Shown here: in pieces, positions 9,791-18,410 of the stretch | Position numbering within the stretch: the stretch's first letter is position 1 | How the letters are laid out: each line of letters begins with the position of its first letter | The notes under the pieces: model-generated | The model's database searches: none | Told to the model about the DNA's origin: nothing | The model's input: the letters and a program-made list of their open reading frames with translations, nothing else | Program-made: the position numbers and the translations under genes | Source of the DNA: Deltaproteobacteria bacterium | GTDB taxonomy: Bacteria; Desulfobacterota; Dissulfuribacteria; Dissulfuribacterales; QOAL01 | Length of the DNA: 33,505 bases | Assembly: GCA_026986785.1 (NCBI GenBank) | Contig: JALSNW010000032.1 | Location: forward strand, 1 to 33,505 | Reading direction: 5' to 3'

Positions 9791-11551
9791 TCAGAAAAGT
9801 TTTTTTTGGTGTACCTTTTTCCTCCTTTTAACGCCGGGTTTCTTCCCCTCTTTTTCAATAAACCCATCTATCTCTTTGATAAATTGGGAGGGGCGAACAG
9901 TTATCCTTTCACCCCAGAGTTGTCTTTCACTGGTACATGTAATGAATATCTGCTCGGAGGCCCTGGTCAATCCTACGTAGAAAAGGCGCCTTTCTTCCCT
10001 GGGATCACAATCCTTCAGGGGGATGATGTCCTGTTCACAGCCTGCAATGAACACTATCGGGAACTCTAACCCTTTTGATGCGTGGAGAGAGAGGAGGGAG
10101 ACTGCCTCTACGTGGAAATCCAGGTAGTCCTGCTCAGTCTTGAGGGCAAGACTCAAGGGCTTGCCTTGCCTGTGAGATGCTATGGCCCTTTCCAAAAACG
10201 CTTTTTCCACCGACTCAAGATGTAGTCCAAATGCCTCGGACAGGGTATCAAGAAGGTTTACTGGCTCCAGTGTCCGTAGGGCTTGCTTCTTGTGTCCCGA
10301 TAATGACAGTACTATTTTTCTCTCCTCCTTGCTCAGCATGATACTGTGGTAGTCCACATGATGTCCTTCGAGAAGTTCCAAGATATGCCATATCTTGTTG
10401 AGGTTTTCATCTGAGGAGTGATGTGATTTCGGGGACACCTGGTAGGGGATGCCCATCTTTGCCAGCTCCTTTGCCAGGATCTCGCCGAGGCTATTTATTC
10501 GAAAGAGGATAGCGATATCTGAAAGGCTTCTGAGTTCTTGCCCTGTTGCAGAGCCCTGGTTCAGGCTCTCGAAACTCACGCCACCAGATAGGCGATCGAT
10601 TGTTTTTGCAATCCATGTGGCTTCCTGAGAAGGGCCTTTGAATTGTTTGAAGGTGATTGAGCCAGGGATGGTGTTGGCAGATATCAATCTTGGGGCACTT
10701 TTTTCTCTCAGGACAACCCTTGCAGCATCCAGTAGATTCTGTCCACACCTATAGGCAGTAATGAGGCTTATCCTGGTACAAGGGCTGAAATCCTGCATAA
10801 ATTTTTCCATTAGGGCAGGATTGGAGCCCCTGAAGCCATAGATGGACTGGTGGGGGTCGCCGATAGCCATTATACAGCATCCCGGTCCTGCAAGGAGCTG
10901 GCAAAGCCTGTACTGGGCAGGGCTCACATCTTGGAACTCATCTATCAGAATATGGCGGTATGGTCGAAAATTAGAATCACGCCCACGTTCTTCTTCCAAG
11001 ATGGCAATGGCAGAGATGATGAGATCATCAAAGTCATAGAGATTGTGTGCGGCAAGGCTGTTTTGATAGTGTTGCCATGCAAGGCGGAGATCTTCAGCTT
11101 CGTCCTGGAGGTCTATTGGAAAGAACTGTTTGAGGAACTGGAGCCTTTGAAATAAGGGCCTCGTATCGCCCTTTAGCCCTACGCTGTGTGCAGCCTCCCT
11201 GAAGAGCCTTTTTTGTTCGTCCTCGGTGATGACCACTGGTGTTCTGTCCAGGGGGCGTTTTTTGCACAGGAGATCATACGCCCATGAATGAAAGGTGGTT
11301 ATCTTTACTCCTCCCTCAGGACAGGCCACCTTCATACGCTCGGCCATTTCAGATGCCGCCTTGTTGGTGAAGGTTATGGCCAATAGGTCGTGGGCATCCG
11401 TGCCTTGTTCCAGAAGCCAGGCAATCCTTGCAGTCAGGACCCTGGTCTTTCCTGTGCCAGGGCCTGCATTGACCAGGATATTGGCTCCCTGGACCATGAC
11501 TGCCTGCTTCTGGAGGTTGTTTAGATTTCTGAGCAGGGGATTCTCTATCAA
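9791..11551 (-). CDS. compact UvrD/Rep-family (SF1A) DNA helicase
   Basis: This ATP-dependent 3'-5' helicase has the ordered SF1 motifs: Q-motif region LNNLQKQAV, Walker A GPGTGKTR, Ia ITFTNKAASEM, II LIDEFQDV, III GDPHQSIYGFRGS, IV ITAYRCGQNLL, V LSLHASKGLEFP and VI RLFYVGLTRAS. At 586 residues it is clearly shorter than UvrD, Rep or PcrA (about 670-730). The loss lies between motifs IV and V (the 2B subdomain) and at the C-terminus. The start is TTG at 11551, immediately after the synthetase stop, without a clear Shine-Dalgarno site. The N-terminus cannot be much shorter, because the Q-motif lies about 12 residues in. Co-transcription with lipid genes is probably not functional. Confidence 0.92.
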   Translation of the reverse strand: MIENPLLRNLNNLQKQAVMVQGANILVNAGPGTGKTRVLTARIAWLLEQGTDAHDLLAITFTNKAASEMAERMKVACPEGGVKITTFHSWAYDLLCKKRPLDRTPVVITEDEQKRLFREAAHSVGLKGDTRPLFQRLQFLKQFFPIDLQDEAEDLRLAWQHYQNSLAAHNLYDFDDLIISAIAILEEERGRDSNFRPYRHILIDEFQDVSPAQYRLCQLLAGPGCCIMAIGDPHQSIYGFRGSNPALMEKFMQDFSPCTRISLITAYRCGQNLLDAARVVLREKSAPRLISANTIPGSITFKQFKGPSQEATWIAKTIDRLSGGVSFESLNQGSATGQELRSLSDIAILFRINSLGEILAKELAKMGIPYQVSPKSHHSSDENLNKIWHILELLEGHHVDYHSIMLSKEERKIVLSLSGHKKQALRTLEPVNLLDTLSEAFGLHLESVEKAFLERAIASHRQGKPLSLALKTEQDYLDFHVEAVSLLSLHASKGLEFPIVFIAGCEQDIIPLKDCDPREERRLFYVGLTRASEQIFITCTSERQLWGERITVRPSQFIKEIDGFIEKEGKKPGVKRRKKVHQKKLF

Positions 11552-11553
11552 TT

Positions 11554-13281
11554 TTATCTGGAGGAAAATTTGAAAAGATGTCTCTTGATCTTCTTGGTGG
11601 AGGTCTTGGGCAATTCTTCGTTTATTATCTTGAAGGATTTGATTCGCTTATAAGATGCCAGTTCCCTGTTTATCCTCCTTATCTCCGCCGAGATCAACTG
11701 ATGAAGTCTATCGTCCTCCATCTGCTCCTTGGGATATTCCCTGGCCAGGTATTCGTAGTCTGGAACTATTATTGCATATACCTCTTCCCCCATGGTACTA
11801 CTCGAAATTCGGCCGTAGACCATGGATTCCAGGATCAGTTCACTCCTGTTGAGCTCTGTCTCCAGCTCTTCTGGATATACATTTTTCCCAGCAGCAGTGA
11901 CAATGAGGTTTTTCTCCCTGCCGCATACAAAGACATATCCATCCTGGTTTATGAATCCAAGGTCTCCAGTGTGAAGCCATCCCTGTTCGTCCAGGGCCTC
12001 TTTCGTGGCCTCTGGATTGTCAAGATATCCTTTCATAATCATGGGGCCTTTGAAGGCAAGTTCTCCTACTCCCTCTCTGTTAGGTGATATGATTCGTATC
12101 TCGACTCCTGGAAGTGGTTTGCCAGCACTTTCATCAATTGGTGCATCGGGGGGATTCAATGTCAGGACCGGGCTTGCCTCTGTAAGGCCATATCCCTGGA
12201 GGATATCGATGCCCAACTTCCTGAAAAACTTAGGGATATATGGGGGCAGAGGTGCACCTCCTGCCACGAAATACCGAATGGTAGCCAGTCCTGCCTTTTT
12301 TCTCAAACCCTTGAAAAGGAACTTACCCAGGTGGGGATTGCCGAGTCTTTCGGCTGCACACACTGCCTTCCAGATACTTTTGAACAGTAGACGTCTTGGT
12401 CTGGGGGCCTTCTCTACGGTTCTTATGATACCCTCCATCATCTTCTGGTAGAGAAGTGGCACCCCGAGCATCACAGTGCCTTTGCAGGCCTTGAGATCCT
12501 CTATGATGGACTTGGACTTTAGGCTCCTGGCAAATGTGATGGAACAGCCTGAAAAGAGAGGGAGAATAAAACCGGCCGTGCATTCAAAGGTATGATGCAT
12601 GGGCAACACGGACAGGAAGCTTTCGTCTTTGATATCGATGGCATGGTAACAGGCAATACAGTCTGATACTATATTCCAATGGGTGAGCATGACACCTTTT
12701 GGGGTCCCTGTTGTCCCAGATGTGAATATTATGGCAGCCATGTCCTCAGGCATCACCTCGGGAAAAAGCTCATATCCCGGCCTGCCTGTTTCCATTACCT
12801 CCTTGATCGTAATCACCCCCTCAGGCAGGTCTTCCGCCTTGGGGTCAAGGCATATCACCCTTTCCAGGCTTGGATAAGCGTCCTTGGCATCAGTGATTAT
12901 TTCAAGAAACCTGGGCGCTACAAAGGCCATCTTGATCTTTGCCTTTGCAATGAGCTGGCTGAGTTCGTTTTTGCTGAGGAGAGAGTCCAAGGGGATATTG
13001 ACCCCACTGCACCTGGCCGTGGATAGATAGGCCAATGCCCATTCAGGAGAGTTAGGGCCGAGAATGGATACCCTGTCTCCTTTCGTTAGGCCCAGAGAGA
13101 TCAGCCCTGCGGCCAATCGATCGATCTGGCCCTTGAGCTCCTTATACGTAATGTAGCGGTCCCCGCTTTTTCCCCTAGCCCTTAATGCAGTCTTCTCTGG
13201 GTATAGGGATGCAGACCTTTCGATTACCTGTGGCAAGGTCATGGGATAACCTTGCCCTTTTACGATTTTCAATAGTTCCAT
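11554..13281 (-). CDS. long-chain acyl-CoA synthetase (AMP-forming)
   Basis: This 575-residue ANL-superfamily enzyme activates fatty acids to acyl-CoA via acyl-AMP. The P-loop-like motif is IIFTSGTTGTPKGVMLTH. The A5-type motif is GYGLTEASPVLTLN, the A7 motif GWLHTGDLGFINQDGY, and the hinge/C-domain KNLIVTAAGKNVYPEELE. The final Lys region (LPKTSTKKIKRH) contains the expected catalytic lysine. The start codon lies inside the fadL-type gene, with a 13-bp overlap, so translation is likely coupled. The pair gives uptake of long-chain fatty acids across the outer membrane followed by activation, for degradation or phospholipid use. Chain-length preference is unknown. Confidence 0.94.
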   Translation of the reverse strand: MELLKIVKGQGYPMTLPQVIERSASLYPEKTALRARGKSGDRYITYKELKGQIDRLAAGLISLGLTKGDRVSILGPNSPEWALAYLSTARCSGVNIPLDSLLSKNELSQLIAKAKIKMAFVAPRFLEIITDAKDAYPSLERVICLDPKAEDLPEGVITIKEVMETGRPGYELFPEVMPEDMAAIIFTSGTTGTPKGVMLTHWNIVSDCIACYHAIDIKDESFLSVLPMHHTFECTAGFILPLFSGCSITFARSLKSKSIIEDLKACKGTVMLGVPLLYQKMMEGIIRTVEKAPRPRRLLFKSIWKAVCAAERLGNPHLGKFLFKGLRKKAGLATIRYFVAGGAPLPPYIPKFFRKLGIDILQGYGLTEASPVLTLNPPDAPIDESAGKPLPGVEIRIISPNREGVGELAFKGPMIMKGYLDNPEATKEALDEQGWLHTGDLGFINQDGYVFVCGREKNLIVTAAGKNVYPEELETELNRSELILESMVYGRISSSTMGEEVYAIIVPDYEYLAREYPKEQMEDDRLHQLISAEIRRINRELASYKRIKSFKIINEELPKTSTKKIKRHLFKFSSR

Positions 13282-14486
13282 CTAAAGGATAGATTTATCA
13301 CGTGGGCCTGCCCCTTGTAAGTCCCGTCCAGTGTAGGGGTAAGGGGAGATGTACCACCATTTTCAACCAGGACATAACAGTAAGCTGCATCCACGCCAAA
13401 TTGTTTATAGTTCCAGCCTGTGCCCACGGAAAACGCCCAGCGGTCGTTGGTAGGCAGTGTTGGTTCCCTCCATTTGTTGTCAATTGGGGATTGGTCGTAT
13501 ATAAATCCTCCCCTCAAGAGCCACTGATCATTGAGGGTGTATTCAGCACCGAACCTGAATGCCCATGCGTCTTCCCAGTTCCTCGGTATACTGATAACAC
13601 CTGGTTTACCTGTCCCTGGTGCCTGCTCGTACTGGAAATCAAGTTTGTCATAAGACGACCAGTCCGTCCAGACGAAGTCAGCAGTAAAATTCCAGTTCTT
13701 GAGGGCTGTAGTGGATATACCAATACTGACAGTTCGTGGCAGGCGGACATCCAGCCACATGTTGGAGGCTGGGAATGAAGGCAGATCCATTGAATATCTG
13801 GCCTTTCCGTAGAGGTCTATATCGATCTGGGAATGATAGGTGAGTCCAAGATTCCAGTTTTTGAAGGGTTTTAAAAGCATGGATAGGGTATAGCCATAAC
13901 CCCAATCTTTTCCTTTCATGTTGGTCTTCAGGCCAGGCACTTGGGGTGTAAGGGCCCTTCTCATGTCGGCGGTCGCATAGACGAAATTGGGACCTACCCC
14001 AAAGGCAATCCAATCGTATGGTTTGAATGAAAGGGCAGGAGAAAGGTAGAGACAACGAAGCTCTGTATAGACAGCATAGTATTTGCCTGGCCAATCGTGT
14101 TGCCATTCCGTAGTGAGTCCATAGGGTACGTTGACAGACATGGATACGCCAAATTTGTTAGCCACCGGCATGGCAGCATAGACGTGTGGAACCGGATAGA
14201 CCTTGTCTTTCATGTCGTCATGGGTTCCATCGTGTTCAAGTTTCATCTGAGGAATGACAAGGGCTGTGCCAAAGGACATCTTTAACCCCTCTAACATGGA
14301 GGATGCTGCAGGATTGAACCAAGCGGACTCGGCAATGTCATCTCGGGCAGTAAGGGCACCTCCCATAGCCGTCCCCCGGGCAGAAAGTTCGCTGAAAAGT
14401 TGAAATCCAGCACAGTAGGCCTGCGAGGTAAAAAGAATCATTCCCAAATAAAAAAAGAGTACTAATCCCAATGTCTTTTTGGCCAT
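13269..14486 (-). CDS. FadL/OmpP1/TodX-family outer membrane long-chain fatty acid or hydrocarbon transporter
   Basis: This 405-residue beta-barrel porin begins with a signal peptide that ends near QAYCA, followed by the typical mature start GFQLFSELSARGTAMGGALT and the conserved NPA motif (AWFNPAASSM). The rest shows alternating hydrophobic beta-strands and ends in an aromatic residue plus Tyr (FRWNY), as expected for a Bam substrate. FadL proteins take up long-chain fatty acids or hydrophobic aromatics; the overlapping acyl-CoA synthetase favours fatty acids. The ATG at 14486 has a strong GGAGGGAG ribosome site. Confidence 0.94.
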   Translation of the reverse strand: MAKKTLGLVLFFYLGMILFTSQAYCAGFQLFSELSARGTAMGGALTARDDIAESAWFNPAASSMLEGLKMSFGTALVIPQMKLEHDGTHDDMKDKVYPVPHVYAAMPVANKFGVSMSVNVPYGLTTEWQHDWPGKYYAVYTELRCLYLSPALSFKPYDWIAFGVGPNFVYATADMRRALTPQVPGLKTNMKGKDWGYGYTLSMLLKPFKNWNLGLTYHSQIDIDLYGKARYSMDLPSFPASNMWLDVRLPRTVSIGISTTALKNWNFTADFVWTDWSSYDKLDFQYEQAPGTGKPGVISIPRNWEDAWAFRFGAEYTLNDQWLLRGGFIYDQSPIDNKWREPTLPTNDRWAFSVGTGWNYKQFGVDAAYCYVLVENGGTSPLTPTLDGTYKGQAHVINLSFRWNY

Positions 14487-14581
14487 TTATTGCTCCCTCC
14501 CTGATTTTTTCTACATCCCTTATCGACCCTTTTCCCTTCTGACAAGATTTTCCCTGGATGCACCGTGAGTCAAAGTCCTCA

Positions 14582-14616
14582 TCGGGCACTTTTCACCAAA
14601 AGTACCGATTTTTTTT
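14582..14616 (+). terminator. plus-strand intrinsic terminator-like hairpin inside the fadL leader
   Basis: On the plus strand TCGG, a small internal loop, ACTTTT, the loop CACC and AAAAGT pair back to CCGA, followed directly by eight T (14609-14616). This has the form of a rho-independent terminator, yet no plus-strand gene lies upstream. It may end antisense transcription or a small RNA, or form a leader hairpin in the fadL mRNA. Confidence 0.45.
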
Positions 14617-14749
14617 ATCTTGCCAGATACCTGATGCAAGGTAGATGGGGTTCTTGTTTCATAACTGCCGACCAAGGCATAAAAAGTTATGGCCTTGTAG
14701 CCTTCTCCTTGCAGTATATAGGATGACAAAAAATTTGTAACAGCTTGAT

Positions 14750-14777
14750 CTTATAATAAATATGTCTGAAATTTCAA
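14750..14777 (-). promoter_or_regulatory. candidate sigma-70 promoter for the fadL/acyl-CoA synthetase operon
   Basis: On the minus strand TTGAAA (plus 14772-14777) and TATAAG (plus 14750-14755) are separated by 16 bases, close to the -35/-10 consensus. It would start a transcript of about 260 bases before the fadL start. A TTGACA at higher coordinate (about 14812-14817) lacks a good -10 partner. Confidence 0.4.
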
Positions 14778-14900
14778 GCCATGTAGTTAAAAAGTAACAC
14801 AATATGCGGCATGTCAACACATCATTTTCAAAAAAACTATTTCCTTCCTATGTGTTTATCCTGGACTATACTTTGGGTAATCCTGTATTTTTGTTGTGTA

Positions 14901-15857
14901 TCAAGTTTTGAGATAAAGTAACATGATATAAAACAGGTAGGCAATAAGAAGTAAAAGGCCTTCCAACCTCTTGATATGTTTTTTTTTCATGATGGGGAAG
15001 AGGGCCAGGCTCATCACTACCATGACGGGGAGGTCCCGAATGAGGATTTGATGGTTTATCTGTAGTGGTTTGATGAGCCCTGTGATGCCGAGAACTGCAC
15101 AGGTGTTGGCAAAGTTGCTTCCAAGGACGTTTCCAATTATCAGCCCGCCTTGTCTCCGCCTGGCAGCAGACAATGTGCTTGCCAGTTCTGGCAGAGACGT
15201 ACCGATGGCCGTAAGGGTGAGGCCGATTATGAGCTCTGGGCAGTGTAAAAAACGGGCTATCTTCACAGAACCAACAATCAAGAACTTGGAGCCGGCCACG
15301 AGTCCAATCATGCTGATAGTGATTAGGAAGGCCCGGAGCAAGTACCTTGGCCTTTCCCTCAGGGCCAAGGTAGCAGGCCCTGGTTCAGTATCTGCCAAAA
15401 GTCCCCTTTTATAATGCCAAAGAAAAAAAAGATAGGCAGAAAAGACCACCAGAAATAAGGTTGCGGTTGAGCGGCCGATATACCCTCTGAACGAAGCGAC
15501 CAAGAAGCAGAATAGAGAGAAGATCAAAAAGGGCAGTTCTATCCTGGCTATCCTCGATGGAATGGCAAAGGGGCAGACCAAGGCACCTATCCCTAAGATA
15601 AGGCCTATATTGGCAATGTTGCTGCCGACTACATTGCCTACTGCAATGTCGGCCTGGCCTTCAAAGGCGGCCATGAGAGACACAAAAAGTTCAGGGGCAG
15701 AGGTGCCAAAGGCTATGATGGTAAGTCCTATGATCACAGGTTTTATACCCAGGGCCGTTGCCAGTTTTACAGATGTGGTGGTGAGCCATTCAGCACTGGC
15801 CATGAGGATAAGCAGGCCAAATATGACTTGGATTAAAGGCAGAATGAGGATATCCAT
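14901..15857 (-). CDS. CaCA-family calcium/sodium (cation/proton) antiporter
   Basis: This 318-residue inner-membrane exchanger is related to YrbG. Both alpha-repeats are clear. The first has IIAFGTSAPELFVS and GNVVGSNIANIGLILG; the second has LTAIGTSLPELASTLS and GNVLGSNFANTCAVLG. The acidic Glu in each PEL motif is the expected cation ligand. About ten transmembrane helices, arranged as two inverted halves, fit the family. The ATG at 15857 has only a weak GAG ribosome site. The repeat element at 15879 lies just upstream. Substrate (Ca2+ or other divalent ions) cannot be fixed by sequence alone. Confidence 0.93.
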   Translation of the reverse strand: MDILILPLIQVIFGLLILMASAEWLTTTSVKLATALGIKPVIIGLTIIAFGTSAPELFVSLMAAFEGQADIAVGNVVGSNIANIGLILGIGALVCPFAIPSRIARIELPFLIFSLFCFLVASFRGYIGRSTATLFLVVFSAYLFFLWHYKRGLLADTEPGPATLALRERPRYLLRAFLITISMIGLVAGSKFLIVGSVKIARFLHCPELIIGLTLTAIGTSLPELASTLSAARRRQGGLIIGNVLGSNFANTCAVLGITGLIKPLQINHQILIRDLPVMVVMSLALFPIMKKKHIKRLEGLLLLIAYLFYIMLLYLKT

Positions 15858-15878
15858 GCTCTAATAATTGATTACATA

Positions 15879-15991
15879 AACCCGGATCGTGCAGCTTACA
15901 AGCTTGCCAAAGATGTTAGGCATAACAAAGCAGATTCGGCAATAGTGCAAAGGACTTGTTCTTTTCATGCGTTTGAAGTGCATAATCCGGG
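15879..15991. repeat. dispersed repeat copy A with imperfect terminal inverted repeats
   Basis: The left end CCCGGATCGTGCAGCTTAC and the right end GTTTGAAGTGCATAATCCGGG form imperfect inverted termini. The same ends, plus an internal CAAGCTTG with similar flanks, recur at 31254-31337, while the interior differs in length (113 against 84 bp). It is non-coding and sits between two minus-strand genes. It is REP/MITE-like; mobility is unproven. Confidence 0.7.
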
Positions 15992-16026
15992 ATGAATCAA
16001 GGACGTGGCTAAGGTTGGAAATGCTG

Positions 16027-17187
16027 TCAGCAGGCACCTGTGTCTGAAATCAGCTCAGAACAGGAATGAAGTAGTTGCATGGAAATATCAATACCAAGAC
16101 CTGGTCCGTCTGGGATACTTGCCTGGCCATGAAAAGAGAATTCACAAGGTGTCTCGGTTATGTCCCTTTCCAGGACGAATCTTGAATAGCTGCCCTCGGT
16201 ATATCTAAAAGGTCCACAAATAGCTGCAAGATGCCTGCCTGCCGCAGCCAGAATGGAGGTCTCTCCTACATGGCAGCCGAGCTGACAAAATAGACCTGAC
16301 ACCTTTGCCATATTTACTGCCTTTATGCATTTAAGGAGCCCACCACACTTCGACAGTCTTATACTCAGCCCAGAACAGAGGCCCTGAGAAATTATTCTCT
16401 CCATATCGCTCATGGAACAGGCAGATTCGTCAGCTATTACAGGGACAGCAGAGTGGGCTTCAACCTTTTTCAGGCCTTCCAGGTCATCTTTGGAAACAGG
16501 CTGTTCAAAGGCAGAGATCCTGATCCCCCGATCACGTAGGGCTGCCAAGGTATCAACAGCCTCCTGCCAAGAGAAAGCGCCATTTGCATCCAGTCTCAGG
16601 TCTGTGCTTGGACCAAGAAGATCAAAGATCTCCATTGCAAGTTGCAGGGCCTGTCCGCGATCCGAGACCTTGGCTTTTATATGGGATAGACCAAGTTTCT
16701 TGGTGAGAGCAAGAAACTTGGCCCTTTGCCCTTTGTCGAGTAACGGCAGTACGGCAGAATAGGTGAGGCGGTCAACGCATGGCTGTTCAGTAAATACTCT
16801 CCACAATGGCAGGCCTTGTTTCCTGGCAAACAGGTCCAATAGGGCAATTTCCATGGCACAAAAGGCAGATGGATGGTTGGTGGCCAGGGATGTGCTACCT
16901 GTATCCTCTATGAACTCGATTAATATCTCCAGATTTCGAAAGGTCTTTTTCAGGAGTAGACTGCCCAATTGTGCAGCGGCATTTTCAGATGCCGCTGCAG
17001 TTTCACCTGTCACATAGTCTCTTGGGGTACCTTCTCCATATCCCCTATACCCGTCTGCATCCGTGATTTCAACTACAAATCCCTGACTCTCGTTTCTGCT
17101 GGCGAGGTTATGTGAAACTTGGAGCGAGAACGGTATCTGTACCCGGAATATCCTGATCCGCTTTATTGTCAATTGTCTCTGGCTCAA
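16027..17187 (-). CDS. enolase-superfamily enzyme (MLE subgroup; dipeptide epimerase or o-succinylbenzoate synthase-like)
   Basis: This 386-residue protein starts with IKRIRIFRVQIPFSLQVSH, the usual capping-domain start. In the barrel it has the KxK general acid/base motif (HIKAKVSD), then the three metal ligands in order: Asp in LRLDANGAF, Glu in FEQPVS and Asp in ADESAC. The opposite-face Lys is in IRLSKCGG. This fits the muconate-lactonizing subgroup, which includes L-Ala-D/L-Glu epimerase, N-acylamino acid racemase and OSB synthase. No menaquinone or peptidoglycan gene is adjacent, so the substrate is open; dipeptide epimerisation is my best guess. The start is TTG at 17187 with GGAG about 9 bases upstream, which puts its first 80 bp inside the acyltransferase gene. 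Confidence 0.85.
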   Translation of the reverse strand: MSQRQLTIKRIRIFRVQIPFSLQVSHNLASRNESQGFVVEITDADGYRGYGEGTPRDYVTGETAAASENAAAQLGSLLLKKTFRNLEILIEFIEDTGSTSLATNHPSAFCAMEIALLDLFARKQGLPLWRVFTEQPCVDRLTYSAVLPLLDKGQRAKFLALTKKLGLSHIKAKVSDRGQALQLAMEIFDLLGPSTDLRLDANGAFSWQEAVDTLAALRDRGIRISAFEQPVSKDDLEGLKKVEAHSAVPVIADESACSMSDMERIISQGLCSGLSIRLSKCGGLLKCIKAVNMAKVSGLFCQLGCHVGETSILAAAGRHLAAICGPFRYTEGSYSRFVLERDITETPCEFSFHGQASIPDGPGLGIDISMQLLHSCSELISDTGAC

Positions 17188-18094
17188 TACTGTGCTCCAG
17201 GATGAATTTAGATGCTCCCTTTATCTGATACCATTGAAATGGATATTTGGAAATATAGTCTTCCAATTTTTTCCATGCAATGGACGAGACAGAGGTGCAT
17301 GTCTGTCCATCAGCCAGAAAATCTACGGAGAGACGAAACCTGTCTCCTTGCCTATGCACGAGTGTCAAAAATGCAGGTACCTTTGCCTTTTTGAAGAAGA
17401 AGTCGAGGGTCCTGTCCCTTGGTATTGTTCGTCCAAATACATCTACCTTCTGCTGTTTGTGAAAACGCCATTCTGAGAATTCATCACATTCCGTTATGAG
17501 AAATCTGCCATCTCTTATGGCCTTCAATGCCTTAAAGGCCACCTTGGGTTCATCTGCATCTATTAGGAGTACTCCAAAACGTTTCGCCTTTTGTATAAGG
17601 GCCTTTTTCAGGCTTTTTGTCTTGAATCGGCAGATCATGGCTATCTTGTAACCATTCATTGCCAGGGCCAAGGGTAAGTATTCGACAGCCCCGAAATGGC
17701 CAGTGACGAGTAAGGCTCCCTTACCTTGTCTTGCCAGTACATCGAGCATCTGCCTGTTACTGATGGTTAGTTTTTCCTGGAGATAGAGTTTCGTCTCCTC
17801 CAAGGGCCTATAGGCCATCACCATCTTTTCCAGATAGTGTTCGAAAACCCCACATACTGCCCTGCAAAGGGCTATTGCCAAGGGCATGGGTAGGTTCCTG
17901 GCATTCCTGATAATGGAAAGGCATACTGCTATGTTGGCGCACATCCTGATTTTGATTATTATGTAGATGAGGCCCCATAGGTAAAGGTAGGTCCTGAGAA
18001 AGGATAGTGGCAATTTCCTTGCTAAGTAAACATTGAATGGCAGCTGAAAAAATTGACTGATGCCCATGTTTTTGAACAGACGGGGATGTTTCAT
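17108..18094 (-). CDS. LpxL/HtrB-type lysophospholipid (lipid A) acyltransferase family protein
   Basis: This 328-residue protein belongs to the bacterial lipid A biosynthesis acyltransferase family. The catalytic HX4(D/E) motif is present as HFGAVE in LLVTGHFGAVEYLPLALA. Downstream are a positively charged region (RFKTKSLKKALIQKAKRFG) and GRFLITECDEF. An N-terminal hydrophobic segment (FLRTYLYLWGLIYIIIKI) suggests inner-membrane attachment. The ATG at 18094 has a strong GGAGG site. The C-terminus runs 80 bp into the next gene. It may add a secondary acyl chain to lipid A or to another membrane lipid; the acceptor is unknown. Confidence 0.87.
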   Translation of the reverse strand: MKHPRLFKNMGISQFFQLPFNVYLARKLPLSFLRTYLYLWGLIYIIIKIRMCANIAVCLSIIRNARNLPMPLAIALCRAVCGVFEHYLEKMVMAYRPLEETKLYLQEKLTISNRQMLDVLARQGKGALLVTGHFGAVEYLPLALAMNGYKIAMICRFKTKSLKKALIQKAKRFGVLLIDADEPKVAFKALKAIRDGRFLITECDEFSEWRFHKQQKVDVFGRTIPRDRTLDFFFKKAKVPAFLTLVHRQGDRFRLSVDFLADGQTCTSVSSIAWKKLEDYISKYPFQWYQIKGASKFILEHSIEPETIDNKADQDIPGTDTVLAPSFT

Positions 18095-18410
18095 GGCTTC
18101 CTCCTTTGGAACCTTTTGGAGGGACGCATCTTAAGGCTGCTTATGCTATTCCCTTGTTTTTCAGGGAGTTAGTTGTTAAGCAGATGTGGGGAAGTGGGTC
18201 TATAGGTCAAGAATTCGTCCCTCCTTAAACAAATCTTATCAAATAACTTAGCAGGATAAGTGCCAAAATGGTTATTTATATTATATATATTAGCTATGAT
18301 TTTTTTGAAAGCCGAAATTTGATTTTTCTTAATCTTAATTATATGAAAATTCAATAAAAACAAAATTTCTTTCAAAAAGAGCAATGGTAGTTTGGCCATA
18401 AAAGACAAAA
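18095..18410. other. 316-bp divergent intergenic region, AT-rich
   Basis: This region separates the divergent acyltransferase and V4R-like kinase genes and should hold both promoters. The stretch 18230-18370 is very AT-rich, with several overlapping -10-like hexamers such as TATATT and TATTAT, so no single promoter can be chosen. One option for the plus strand is TTGAAA at 18305-18310 with TTAATC downstream. I see no terminator, RNA gene or convincing small ORF. Confidence 0.4.

Larger units (their letters stand above)
14487..14900. other. 414-bp non-coding region upstream of the fadL-type gene
   Basis: No convincing gene is seen here. It contains the candidate minus-strand promoter at 14750-14777, a plus-strand hairpin with T tract at 14582-14616, an AT-rich stretch from 14730 to 14870, and the end of the CaCA exchanger. 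A 69-codon minus-strand frame at 14520-14729 has no family resemblance. The fadL transcript would have a leader of about 260 bases, long enough to hold a regulatory structure, but I recognise no known riboswitch. Confidence 0.5.

Noticed and set aside
14520-14729. 69-codon minus-strand frame in the fadL leader
   Set aside because: No Shine-Dalgarno site or recognisable family features; it spans the hairpin and leader region.
14487-14750. Cyclic-di-GMP or other known riboswitch in the fadL leader
   Set aside because: I compared it with the GEMM-type consensus from memory and found no matching conserved core; only generic hairpins are seen.
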